Numbered from the stretch's first letter, positions 43,988 through 55,282 are shown. The stretch is 64,000 nucleotides of DNA from Buddleja alternifolia (GCA_019426215.1 CM033404.1:25922843-25986842), one strand, 5' to 3'. Made by a program: numbers and translations. Notes: generated by a model not told the origin, from the sequence alone.

Positions 43988-45745
43988 TGTTAGGAATTTC
44001 ATATTAGATGTTTTGATGATGACAAATAGGACTTTCTGTTAGACTCCGAAAAGTGTGAAAGCTTTCATAGAATGTTATGTATAAGTACCTGAAAGCTTAT
44101 TTATCTTAGGCTTATAGTATTTATCTTTGTAGAATTCCTTAGACTAAGTATGTGACACTAAAACACTTAGGAAAATTCTGGGTGAGTCTACCAAGTGATG
44201 AAGGTGAAGATCAAGCGTCTAAAGCTACAATGGATAAAGATATCTTGAAGCGTCTGTCAAACGCTTTAGGGATTATCCCAGTGCTCACACTACGAATGGA
44301 TAACTCAGGCCGAATACTCAACATCAAGTGAAATGACGAAATTTTCAGTGAGACCATCAAGACAAGATTGAAGAGTAAGCGTCTGAAATAAAGAAAAGAA
44401 AGTCAGGATCAGTCCAAGCGTCTGATACACAAGAATAACTATTCTCTTCAGCAAGCGTCCAAAAAAAATGGTTAAACCAACACAACCTACAAAGAACGTA
44501 ACCTGAAAAAGAATTTAGACCCAAAACCATCCAAAGACTTAAAAAATGCATGAATCAAACGGACGAATTATTTCCAACGGAAATAAAACAAGATGCATTA
44601 AAAGTCGGATAAGTGCTATTAAAATATAAGCACTATAACTTATGGGCAAGCCATATCTTTGACCTAGACTGTCAGGTTTATGAAACCAAGACCATGCCCA
44701 ACCAATTAAATATACCCAAAGTTAGAAATGTCTGAACTCAAGGAATGTTTGGGGAAACGAGACTCCAACCGAGTCAAACGGACAAAAACCACCAATACCT
44801 TATAAATAGCTCTTTCAACAAACAAGTAAAACGATGAGAAAGTGACACACACAAAAATACCTACCTTGTGGAAAGAAAAGCTTACTAAAAATCATAGCCA
44901 AATATTCATATAAGCTTTTTACAAATATTCTAGAGACAGTCACCCATATCTCAAATCTCTTTTTAAGAAGAACATATACTACCATTGAAATATCCTCAAG
45001 TTGTTTGAACTTTCCAAAAACAAACAAACCCGTGACCAAAACCATCAACACCTTTCATCTGAGTGAGAAAGCTGGTTGACTTGCAAGCAGTATTTTTGTG
45101 TAAAAGAAGCTTGTTGAAGTTGATCTCTATTGGAGCTGAAATCTGTGTGACCAAGGAGTTCCGAGATCAAAAGTAACTCGCACCATTTCTGAGTGAAAGA
45201 AGCAAGGGAATAGAAGATCTTTAGTGGAGCTGAAATCTGTGTGACCAAGGAGTTCCAAGATCATATCCAATCTCCCTCTATCTTGTAGAAGTCTCTGTGT
45301 GACTCTTCGATAATCATCATAGTGGAAAAACCTCCCTGATAAAAGGAGAAGAAGGACGTAGCTGGGATTACATCACCCAGTGAACCTTACAAATATTTTG
45401 TGTCATTTACTGTTTTATTGTCTTACATTATACTGTCATATTATATCTTGAAAAGGCATTTAAAACTAATAAGCGACTAATTGGTTAAAACGAACGCTAA
45501 GCTATAAAAACATTTCCGCTGTGCTAACCCTGATTTAGTGACTAAACTCTGCCCTACTTTGGTAAGCGTTGAAATCACCGAGTCTAAGTTAACGTTTCTC
45601 AAGCGCCACATCCAGCGCTTAAACTTGTCAAGCGTTCAAATATTTCAAAGTGATACGAATTTTAAGAAGTCGAAAAAGACTTAAGGGTCTATTCAACCCC
45701 CCCCCCCCCCTTCTAGACCCTTTCGTATACCACTTGGGACCAACA
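43988..45745 (+). repeat. Solo SIRE-like copia LTR nested in the gypsy LTR
   Basis: TGTTAGGAATTTC...GGGACCAACA, 1758 bp, flanked by ACTGT (43983-43987 and 45746-45750). It matches LTR-J (37730-38967). It contains a tandem duplication with 94-bp period (TGGAGCTGAAATCTGTGTG at 45131 and 45225), a TATA box at 44801 and a poly-C run near 45699-45713. Confidence 0.9.
44801..44808 (+). promoter_or_regulatory. TATA box of the solo SIRE-like LTR
   Basis: TATAAATA, aligned with the TATA box at 38388 in LTR-J. Confidence 0.55.
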
Positions 45746-48700
45746 ACTGTTAATGGCCTGCTATAACCAAGAGTAAATCGTGATCACGAAAATGGCCATG
45801 GCACTCTGTAATTCATGTAACACGTGGGAGTTCAGTGAACTCGGGTGGCCGTACGGTACTCTGTTGTCCAGTTTTACTGGAAATTCTTTAACACATGGCT
45901 CAAGGTTAATAGCAGCCATAACAGAGCCTCTTATCTCGAATGAATGCATTTTCATATCATATATCTCATTTTCATCATCAAATCATCAACAAATCATCAA
46001 CAACATTTCCACCTTGTTCAAGTTTATTACACAATGAATTTTATTCACCATATGCATTTCCATCATTCAATCATCATTTAACCACGTTCATAACACCATA
46101 AGCTTCACAATCACAATTAGACAAATAAAGGATGCATTTAGAACTATCAATCAAAGTAAAGAATGTGTCAATTATCAAGCCACCCAATTATACTCACAAA
46201 TAGAGCTCATCGAGATGTCTTCGGCTAGTCGGCGTTTTCGGCTCCTCTATTGAACTCTCGACCTAATAACACATCAAAATGCATAAATACCCTTGATATA
46301 CTACATTAATAACATGACATAATATTTTCATATTTAATTTCCGATTCGATTAACGAAACAGGGCTGTCCCGATAGAGTTTTCTGAACCGACACCCTATAT
46401 TCAACTATTTTTCTAAAATCCCCTATTTACTGAAAAATTCCGAAATGTTTATAAAATACTCTAAACACATGTATAATTATACAGTAAAAGTTTCAGGTTA
46501 ATCCAAAATATCCAGATCAGTCAAATAAGCTCAAAACAGTAGCCTTTTCCAATCCCACCGAACAGACTGGCAGTGTTATTCAACGATTTTTAGAAAAATC
46601 CAAAGAACTCCAATCGTTACGAAATTTGGCAGAGATATTCACGACATATCCAGAAAATTTTAGATAATCAAAATCGCACGTTTAGATACCTATTTACAGC
46701 TTTAAAAACTAATTACAGAATCTGAATTTCTGGAAACTGGGTGTCATGCAATTTACTTAGCTAACTTACATAGAATTTCAGGCCTCTAATTCACCTAAAC
46801 ATACAACCTTTAATCTATTGCAAACAATTATAAGAAATATATGACTAAGCTACCATACCTTAAAATAAATAAGAGAGGAGGATGTTTCCTAACTAGTATC
46901 TTTTCTTCTCCCTTCAAACTAAATTTCTTAACTCCACTTCTCGTGTTTTTTAGAGGAGCTAAAGAGCTGATTTTGAGGGAAATTTCAGGGGTGGTTGTGT
47001 GTGAGAGTGAAGGTAAGATAGATCCTCACAAAAGAAGGTTGAAAGGGGATGCAAGGTGTACCATTTCCAAGATGACACCTAAGCTCTTATAAACAAAATA
47101 TCTTACCTATACATAATTATATAACTTATCTATATATATAAGAATTAAACTTTGTACCCATATTATATAGGAATTAAAATTACTCTTCTTACAAAAGCTA
47201 GTATATAGTTAGAGCATAGTTTTAGTTATATGACCAAAGAGTATAATATTTAAGGTCGAGCACGAATCGTGGAAATTGAATAAATTATAAAATCTCATGA
47301 ACGAAAATCATTATTCTACCAAAATGCATGTATTTATACTAATGTATGATTGAATGAAAAGTAATGTATGATTTAATGAAAAGTGAGGTTTTGGGTTATG
47401 ACAAATTGGTCCTAAGGCATTGTGAAACATATTTGTATATGTGAACTCACAATTCCACCTGAGACCACAAAGAAGTTATTTTTGTTATGATATAACATCT
47501 ATAATTTATTCTCGTAAAATTCATTTATATAAAAGACTTGGAAACACAATATACTACCTTGCGCCATATGGAGGAATTGGAAGTATTACTTCGGTATTCA
47601 CATTTCTCACTGGAATTATTTCAATCCTACGATACGTTATACCGGGTCTCAGAATCGATATCCTTGACCTTGCCCAATCTGCAAGAGGTTATATAAATAA
47701 ATTATTATAATAAACAAAACAACAATCAACAATAGTATTAATTTCAAATGTTCATTAACCTGTAACAACTACAATGCACCACTGATATTTTTATGTCCTC
47801 TCTGACATGCTCTGCATAACTCCCGGTATAAGTGTGCCAAGACAGCACTACTCCAACTATAGTTGCAAACTTGAGAAACATGTTTCAATTTAGACAGCCA
47901 CAAAAGTGGAACACAATATCCTGTGATGTCCGGACACATAACACCACCCAAAAGCAACAATGCACATGTGCGTGCAACTTGTTCTACTTGTAAAGGTGTA
48001 CTATCATCGTTAATTTTGAAAGTTTCCAAATGTTTAACCAAGACACTTGCGTTAATACGATACCCATTTAGATCTTCCTTTTCAATACATAAGCTTAAAA
48101 GATTGTAACATAACTTCTGCCATTCAGCTAGTGACCTTGCTTTATCTTTGCCAGTAACAGCCTTACCATCGACTGGGAGGCCCCAAATAATAGCGACATC
48201 TTGTAAAGTAACAGTCGCTTCTCCTACTCGAAAATGAAAAGTTTGAGTTTCACTACACCATCTCTCAACTAGCGCGGTGATCAAGGACAAATCATAGCTA
48301 AACCACCCACACAAGTATACACCATAGAATCCCATCTGGTGTAATAAAGCTAGTACGCGAGTATGAGATGGGTCATTCACAACTTGGCCCCAAAACAAAT
48401 TATCCTCGCGTCTCGCTCGAAGAACTAATTTTTTATTTCCTATATCTGGATTGAGCACATCTTAAGATCTATGATTACATTGATATTGTAACACACTACT
48501 TTCAACTGGTCCATTTATCGATGAAGTATTCATCCTGCATTTAAATATGATAAAAATATTATTACATTAATAATTTAAATATGATTTCTAAAATTACTCA
48601 AATAATTAAATTTGTTATAAAAATAATACAATAAATCCTGATTACACATAATAGAATAATATATTCCATATAATAAGTCAATTACTCTCTACTTTTTAGT

Positions 48701-48889
48701 TGTAAGAAAATTGAACTGAATCCTAATAAATTGAACAAAATTATTGCAACTTTTACGAAATTCACAGCACAATTTTATTTATATATTCACTTATGGAATC
48801 TATTATCTATCTGAAGAAATATATCATGGGAACAAAATTATGTGAGAATAATATATTCGAATAGTTTTAAAAAAATAAAAAAATCTAAA

Positions 48890-48980
48890 TAGAAGACGAC
48901 ATGCAAAATGTCGTCTTCAATTTTTTTATTTTTTTTAAAATTGAAAACTAGAAGACGACATGTTGCATGTCGTCTTCTAT
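48890..48980. repeat. Two GAAGACGACAT palindromes on the 5' side of PMD
   Basis: GAAGACGACATGCAAAATG... and GAAGACGACATGTTGCATG..., each with a complete right arm TGTCGTCTTC. Together with 41107-41840 they bracket the PMD gene. Confidence 0.88.
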
Positions 48981-49333
48981 TTTTGATTTTTTATTTTAAA
49001 AATTGAAGACTATTACAAAAAAAATATTTGCTAATTACCTACTTACCTTAATTAATTACACAGTATACACATAAAATTCTGCAAGAAAAGAAAAAAATTC
49101 AGATGTTAATATAAATAGCTAACATTTAATTAAACAATAATAATGTGTAATATATGATTTACCTATAAATTGAAGTTGAATAATTTTGTTTAGTGTTAGA
49201 GTTGAAATGAAATGCGAAGGCCAGCTGTTCAACTCTTAAATAAGAGTTCAAAATTGAGAGTGTTATTTTTCCTTTTTTTTTATTTTAAAGCTCGGTCGAC
49301 AACATCCAATTTTTCTTCTTTTTTTTTTTATTT

Positions 49334-49415
49334 AAAGCCACGCGTCAGTGGCTTATTAAAGCCACTGACGCGGAATCAGTGGCTCTATTAAAGCCACTGA
49401 CAGGCCCGTCAGTCA
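49334..49415. repeat. Second palindrome family (GCCACTGACGC)
   Basis: A perfect 12-bp inverted repeat, GCGTCAGTGGCT / AGCCACTGACGC with loop TATTAA, lies at 49342-49371. A second hairpin follows (CAGTGGCTCTATTAAAGCCACTG), then a partial copy ending near 49415. Confidence 0.9.
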
Positions 49416-49667
49416 TTTTTCTTTTTTTTTTAATATTAATAAATTATATATATATATATATATAAAAATTGTGAGATGTATTTTTTTTCATGATTTCGGG
49501 GTAATATTTCAAGATTTTTTTAGATTTTTGGGGTTTGATTTGAACATAAAACACAAAGTTTCTAACGGTGCAAGAATTAATTCAGTTCGATATCGTGTTG
49601 AAAAAATACAACATGTAATGACTGATTTTTATAATAAATGTGTTGATAACTTTTCAAATAGGCACAA

Positions 49668-49701
<34 letters not shown>

Positions 49702-49704
49702 ATA
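49668..49704. repeat. (TA)n(TG)n microsatellite
   Basis: Pure TA then TG dinucleotides. Confidence 0.95.
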
Positions 49705-50883
49705 GATGAAAGATAACTTTTCATTTACTATATGAGCCGTGTGTTTTAGCTTATTTTGCATGTGAGTCTGACAATATTGTCTGATAAAGTTGGAAGATAT
49801 TTCCACACGATATATATATGTATCTATAGTTTTTTGGCTTTTGCATAAATTGAATAATAAAGCTGCAAATTTTTGTTGCACTATTTGTTGCATTTAGTGT
49901 ACTTTGAAAAGTTTGTTGTAATTTTGTGATATTGTCCACCCCAATCCGGATTTATTGTTCTTTACTGTACTTAATATTTTCTTACCACCAATTGTTCTCT
50001 ATAAATTGTGACTATTGAGTTAAGTTTCCACACAACCACTTCAAAGCTCAAATCAGAGTTCCCTCCTCTCCTTCTTCACACGAGCACTAAGTCTGGTCCT
50101 TGTGGCTCTTTTACTTGCTCCAACAAGCTCCTTTTATCTGAAATTAATAAGGTCGGTTTTAACCGAATTCTCATCTTTTCTGGCCAAAACATTGCAGTAT
50201 ATGGTACTTTGTTTTCTCGATGGTATTTTGTGCACTATTTATTCTCTTAGTTGTTTACTATATTTCGTATACTTTTTTTCTTTTCTTTTTTAAAATAATA
50301 TACTGATATATTACAATTGTTAATTGTTAGATGAAGGCTATTTTAGATGTTAATAAAATAATATAGACATAAAATGTATATATTGACAAATTTATTGTAA
50401 TACTCTACTTATATTTTGATTATAGCTGATAAATTGAGTTAAGTAAGCCCATTACTCGGTTCTTGGATTATTACTACAAATTGATAGTATCAGCACAGGT
50501 TTCCAAAAGTGATTTTGAGATACAATAATGGACACGAAAATTCGGTTTAGATACGAAGGTGATTTAAAATTTTTATGAAGTTTATTTGCATCGAATTTTT
50601 AGACTATGTTGAATGGAGAGATTTCTCACATTATGAACGACATATTTGTATGGGAATTGATATGTTTAGATATGAATGGATTAAATGAAGTAAATTTTGT
50701 AGAGGATGTGTCTTTGTAGAGAAATGTTGTCTTCAATTTTCTTATTTTTTTCCATTTTCGTAAATTAAATATAATTTTGTTTTGAAATATAATTTTTTTC
50801 TATAGATATATATTATTTTTTTTATATATAATTAGAAGATTTCATAATTAGAAAAAATATATATATTAAATAAAGTGAACAGT

Positions 50884-51065
50884 GAAGACGACATTGTTGA
50901 TGTCGTCTTCGCTGTTCACTACAAAAAAAAATATTGAAGACGACATTGGAAATGTCGTCTTCAATTTTCCTTTTTTTCGTAATTAAATATAAGTTTGTAA
51001 TTAAGTATTATTTTTTCTATAGATATATATTATTTTTTTATATATAATTAGAAGACGACATAATG
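50884..51065. repeat. GAAGACGACAT palindromes upstream of the Myb gene
   Basis: Complete palindromes at about 50882-50912 (GAAGACGACATTGTTGATG...) and 50933-50964, and a half copy at 51049-51065. The spacer again contains TTTTTTCTATAGATATATAT and ATATAATTAGAAGA, the same as in the 41 kb array. Confidence 0.88.
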
Positions 51066-51358
51066 TAGAAGTGTCTAACCGTGAACATGAAAAATGGGGT
51101 GAATGCTATATTTATTTGCTTTCATGGTTGAGTGAATTTTTTTTGCAGAATTGATGATGGGCAATTTTCACATGCTCAAAAGGTGAAGTGGAGCGTAGCG
51201 CTAACAGAATTGATGATGGGCAAATGGCTTAGATACTTTTATTTGTATTTTTCATATAGTTCATATTTAAAACGATAAATCATATAAGTAAGTTTAACGA
51301 CCTTCTCAATTGTTTATCCCCATAAGAAATGTATTCAAATATTTTTACATCCTATTAG

Positions 51359-52382
51359 ATGCCAAGGGGTAAGGGAAAAGGGAAAGAGGTAGACGATTCG
51401 AAACCCAAAAGATGTCGCAGCTATATTGCCAAATAGCCACCTATTTGTGAGAGAGTGTTTATCGAGGCATGTCACGAAAAATTTGTCCAGGGTAATCTAC
51501 TGACATCCACCTTTACGTCATTGACATGGGAAAAAATTTGTTAAACAGTTTACGAAAACCAACATATTTATAAGTATACTTCTGCCCAACTTCAAGGGAA
51601 ATGGAAAAGAGTAAAGGCGGCTTGGAAAACTTTTCACATGTGGATGTATAATAAAACAGGCTTATGATGGGATTACGAACGGAACACCATCACGGGCCCC
51701 AATGATGTTATTGCTTCTTTGGTTGCGGTAAACATATTTATTTTGAATAACATGTTTAATTTTTTTTTTTTGGATGCAAAAAATACTACCTTGTCATATT
51801 AGCTCATATTATATTATTTTTTGTGAACAGAACGTTATGGATGGCGAAAGATTGGTGGAGGCTGGGTTGCAGTGCTTCGACTTGTGTACCGAAATGTTTA
51901 AGGATAATGTAGCTACCGGTGTTATGGCCAGATCTTCTACACATACACCTCTTGATGATGATGTTGATGAGGTTAACTCTAGGACAGGTGGAAGTTCTGA
52001 TCGAAGTAGGGTTCGAGGACGAAATGTGACAGAAGATGTGTCCATGGGTGGGGGAGAGAGCACAGGATTTTCCACGAGTGGAATAGGTAGTGGCGGTACT
52101 TCCAATAAGCGTAGGCCACGAACCAAGCAAAGTCAAAGGGAGAGTAAGTTTAACTATGTGTTAGATGAATGGAGGGAAATGAATGAAGCAAGATCCATTA
52201 GGACGGGACCTGAAGCTACGCAGTCATGTGACGCATGCTTAGCTATCCTGAACAATATTGAGGGTCTTTGCCCCTATCAACATGTCAAGGTTGTGCGTGT
52301 TCTTGCAAGTGTTACTCAAAGGATCTTATTCCTTGGAATGAACTATCAATTGCAAAGAATATGGGTTGATTCATTGCCTTGA
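51359..52382 (+). pseudogene. Harbinger Myb/SANT-like gene 1 (broken)
   Basis: Two exons: 51359-51727 and 51831-52382, with GCG|GTAAAC and AACAG|AAC borders, in phase. Exon 1 gives a Myb_DNA-bind_3 type domain: CERVFIEACHEKFVQGN, TSLTWEKIC, YTSAQLQGKWKRVKAAWKTF, then WDYERNTITGPND. Exon 2 has a Ser/Gly/Arg-rich linker and a conserved tail (DACLAILNNIEGLCPYQHVK, LASVTQRILFLGM). Stops at codons 26 (TAG), 62 (TAA) and 103 (TGA) replace residues that are Trp, Gln and Trp in the expected pattern. In Harbinger elements such Myb-like proteins bind DNA and help the transposase. This copy cannot make a full product. Confidence 0.85.
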
Positions 52383-52581
52383 TGTGACAATAGTCGTATC
52401 AAGTCGCCTAACCTACATAAAAACTAGCTATTTTCAAAATGTTTTAGCATTATTTTCTTATGTACCACTACTCAGAACAATATTTTATGTTTTATATATT
52501 TTATGTGCTCTAATTTTTACGTAAAATGCACGACCTTCCTAAATGATTTTTTGAATATTTGTACGTTATTGTTATAGGAAT

Positions 52582-54021
52582 ATGGCAAGTCCATCTAAAA
52601 ATTTGATGGAAAATGACAACAATGGAAGCAGCGAGGGAAGTCCCGAAACTCCCGGCAGTGACATATCCGATGGGACCGCGGATTACTTTTTCTTCACCCA
52701 GGTTCTAGGTCCTCAAGTTTTTAGGGAATTTAGGTCTCGACACAATTCTAGGTTTCAAGGTCTGGATTGGGTGCAAGAGATATTGAATGGGGACGAAGGT
52801 CAGTTTTACGACCAAGTGCGCATGACTAGGCCGACATTCATGGCACTTTGTACTGAACTTGTTGAGAAGAGTTTTCTTTCATACGGTCAAAGTGCAAGAG
52901 TATCTGTTTACGAGGAAGTAATTTTGTTCATGCAAACAGTCGGGATGCATCATCGATAAAGAGATAGCATAGAACATTTTCAGCACTCTTCGGAGACTAT
53001 TAATCGTCATATAAGACGTGTGCTAGATGCCTTGGTGAATTTGGCCCCAGAAGTAATATCTCCATCAAAGTTTAACGAGGTCTCATTTGTAATTATGAAC
53101 AATCCCCTTTTCTATCCGTACTTCAAGGTTAGTTGTAGAGCGCTTATTTGGGCATGATACATTTTAGTTTCTTTAACATTAGTCACTTGTAGTTATATAT
53201 GTCTGTGAGTAATAATAGGATTGTGTCGGAGCTATTAATGGGACAATAATTCCAGCATGGGTACCAAGAAGTAGGCAAAATGCGTATAGATCGAGGAGGA
53301 ATACGATATCACAAAATGTGCTTGCCATTTGTGACTTTGATCTGATGTTCACATATGTATATGTTGGATGGGAAGGAAGCGCCAACGATGCTCACGTGTT
53401 AATGAATGCAATAAACTGTGACCCATCATTTCCATTCCCCCCTGCAGGTTATATAGGATTCTATTGGAAAATATACCGAGTATATAAATATTTATATATA
53501 TATACACACACATGTATATACTCTTTAATACGTATTAACATACATATATCAACTTAGGTAAATACTACCTTGTCGATGCAGGGTACACAAACTATAGATG
53601 TTTTCTAGCTCCATATAGACAAGAGCGGAATCACATTACTGAATTTCGAGGACAGGGACGAGGTCCAACGCGTAGAAATGAGGTTTTCAATCATAGGCAC
53701 TCAAAATTGAGAAATGCAATTGAGAGGTCATTTGGGAAACTTAAAAAATGGTTTCCAATCATCTCTTGGGGGATGCCGTAATACTTACTTCAACGTCAGA
53801 GTAAACTTGTTATAGCTTGTTGTGTGTTGCACAATTTTATAAGAAAGTTCAACAGAAATGATAACATATTCAACATGACCGACGCACAATTGCAGGAAGA
53901 TCTAGAGGGAGAGGACAACACACAACGCTATAGTAACCCCACGGTACCCGAAATTCAAATGCAATCTCACTTTAGGGACAGTATCGCTGATTGGATGTGG
54001 GGTGATTTTAATGGTCACTGA
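52582..54021 (+). pseudogene. PIF/Harbinger DDE transposase (HARBI1/ALP1-like), broken
   Basis: Three exons: 52582-53127, 53219-53447, 53558-54021, with GT-AG borders and consistent phase. The N-terminal part has QVLGPQVFREF, FYDQVRMTRPTFMALC and YEEVILFMQTV. The DDE_4 domain has DCVGAINGTIIPA, YVGWEGSANDAHVL, KYYLVDAGYTNYRCFLAPYR, RHSKLRNAIERSFGKLKKWF and CCVLHNFIRK. The first catalytic Asp (normally GAIDGT) is Asn; the second (SAND) and the Glu (IERSFG) remain. In-frame TAA codons lie at 52957-52959 and 53779-53781. The enzyme would cut and paste elements at TWA targets. This copy is inactive on three counts. Confidence 0.92.
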
Positions 54022-54298
54022 TTAGATAGACGTGGGTATTCAAATTATAAAAAATTACGGATATTATTATGTATGTATGATAGACTTATTTGTTTGCTTT
54101 GGATGAACTATTGTTATTACACAATATAATTATCATTTTAGTTGATATGAAACGTGTTTTTCATTAACTCGTATCTTTTGCCCTACTGTTTGTTTACGAC
54201 CGTGATTGAATAGACATGCTTTTTCCATATATCGTCCATTTAACATATCTATTTATGCCTTTTCCATATATCGTCCATGGATTTACGGCAATTGTGCA
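54022..54298 (+). other. Short intergenic spacer with a direct repeat
   Basis: Contains CTTTTTCCATATATCGTCCAT at about 54220 and a near copy about 40 bp later. Nothing else is recognised. Confidence 0.5.
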
Positions 54299-55282
54299 AT
54301 GATGGCCCCGAGACGCAAATATAACTTAGACGATGAGCCAAAAGACCTATGGACGGAGGATGTCGAAGAAAGGTTTATGAACATAATGATAGACACAAAT
54401 ATCACGACAGTTGAATCAGTAAGCGACGAATTTGTCGCTATGATGGAACTACCTAAGTGGAGGACAAAGCTGCAACTGATGTTTCGTCGCCGCTTCTCTT
54501 TGGATTTAGTGAAGGCGCAATACTACAGTCTAAAGGAACGATACAATATATTTTCAAGAGTCATGGCTCATCCACGCGTGAAACACAATTTTTTGTCAAA
54601 TACCATGACTGTGCCGTACTCAATCTGTGGCCAATTAAGTGCTGTAAGTTTATTGTCGTTCTTTCTCTTATGAATATTTTGCATCAAATTTGATTTTGTT
54701 AGTAATTTATAAATGAAGGAATCTCTTCTCCCTAGTTGTTTAGAACTAGAAGTTATTTTATCTTTATTAATGTGAAAACTTTTTATTCAATTAAGAAAAA
54801 ATATTCCTATATTCTTTGTCCAGAATATTCCTGATGCGTCCCGCTACTTTCTTACTGAAGAGCGAAGGTGGGACCTTTTGAAAGAGGTTTTTAGCGACCC
54901 TAATGCTACAGAAGAGGAAAATGATCATATATATAGGGCTGAAGAAGTAACGGCATCTGATGCACGTGATGGTGATACAATCGTCTTATCTGATGCACGC
55001 CATGGTGATACCATCGTCTTATCTGATGCACGTCATGGTGATACCATCATCTTATTTGATGACATTTCGACAAAATTCTCATGGTCTCATCAAATTTTTG
55101 CCCAAGGCGCAAATTTAGTTACCCAGGCCTCGTATAATGGATCCTCGTGTGCCTCAAATAATGTTAACTCTGAAGATGATTTGGCCTCACATATGTACCA
55201 TCAAGCACGTGCCAGTGGATCATCAAAAACAGGGGAATCCAGTAACGTTAGATCACGAAATCGACCACATGGAACGCGTTGA
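54299..55282 (+). CDS. Harbinger Myb/SANT-like gene 2 (intact, two exons)
   Basis: Exon 1 54299-54643 and exon 2 54824-55282 with clean borders (GCT|GTAAGT, TCCAG|AAT), joined in phase, no internal stop, about 267 residues. The start is the second of two Met-like positions at the head of MMAPRRKYNLDDEPKDLWTE. Residues 15-110 look like a trihelix/Myb-SANT domain (LWTEDVEERFMNIMIDTNIT, ELPKWRTKLQLMF, QYYSLKERYNIFSRVMAHPR). Exon 2 is acidic, with three tandem copies of the 11-residue unit SDAR(H/D)GDTIVL (54956-55054), and ends in a basic, Ser-rich tail. Expected role: nuclear DNA-binding partner of the transposase. It could also be an unrelated captured gene. It is the only TE gene in this element without disabling changes. 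Confidence 0.75.
54956..55054 (+). repeat. 33-bp tandem repeat in Myb/SANT-like gene 2
   Basis: Three copies of TCTGATGCACG..., period exactly 33 bp, so the reading frame is kept (11 residues each). Copies differ at a few bases. Confidence 0.9.

Larger units (their letters stand above)
43490..47403 (-). repeat. Solo Ty3/gypsy LTR inside the PMD exon
   Basis: On the minus strand it reads TGTCATAACCCAAAACC...GGTGTTACA. It has TG...CA ends and a 5-bp duplication AATTG, with no internal retrotransposon domains, so it is a solo LTR left by LTR recombination. Its own length without the nested copia LTR is about 2.15 kb. Its outer 400 bp also occur at 26968-27401. Short ORFs (for example 45780 and 46841) are incidental. 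Confidence 0.88.
42049..48533 (-). pseudogene. Plant Mobile Domain (PMD, MAIN-like) five-exon pseudogene
   Basis: The protein resembles the 'serine/threonine phosphatase 7 long form homolog' (aminotransferase-like PMD) family. I resolve exon 1 47760-48533, exon 2 47558-47678, exon 3 43452-47458 (split by a solo LTR at 43490-47403), exon 4 42925-43368 and exon 5 42049-42831, all with GT-AG borders and introns of 81-99 bp. Phases agree at every junction once one deleted base in exon 2 is allowed. PMD signs: FYGVYLCGWFSYDLSLITAL, FHFRVGEATVTLQDVAIIWG, LPVDG, PPYGA|RWN across intron 2, FNWQPY. The C-terminal exon is Ser/Gln-rich. Breaks: TAA 48462-48464, TAG 47767-47769, a 1-bp loss, the LTR, TAG 42703-42705 and TAA 42334-42336. 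Intact size would be about 737 residues. Host PMD proteins MAIN and MAIL1 act in genome stability and silencing. This copy is dead. Confidence 0.88.
48534..51358. other. Non-coding interval between PMD and Myb genes
   Basis: Contains two palindromes of the GAAGACGAC family (48890-48920, 48949-48980), a second palindrome family at 49334-49415, (TA)n at 49445-49464, a (TA)n(TG)n run at 49668-49704 and further GAAGACGAC palindromes (50884-50910, 50933-50964, half-site 51049-51065). ORFs near 49471 and 50008 show no recognisable similarity and I do not call them. Confidence 0.6.

Noticed and set aside
45780..46037. 85-codon ORF in the solo gypsy LTR
   Set aside because: Inside an LTR, no recognisable similarity.
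47441..47710. 89-codon plus-strand ORF
   Set aside because: Antisense to PMD exon 2 and its introns; the minus strand carries the conserved residues.
49471..50293. ORFs between PMD and the first Myb gene
   Set aside because: AT-rich, overlapping microsatellites, no motif.
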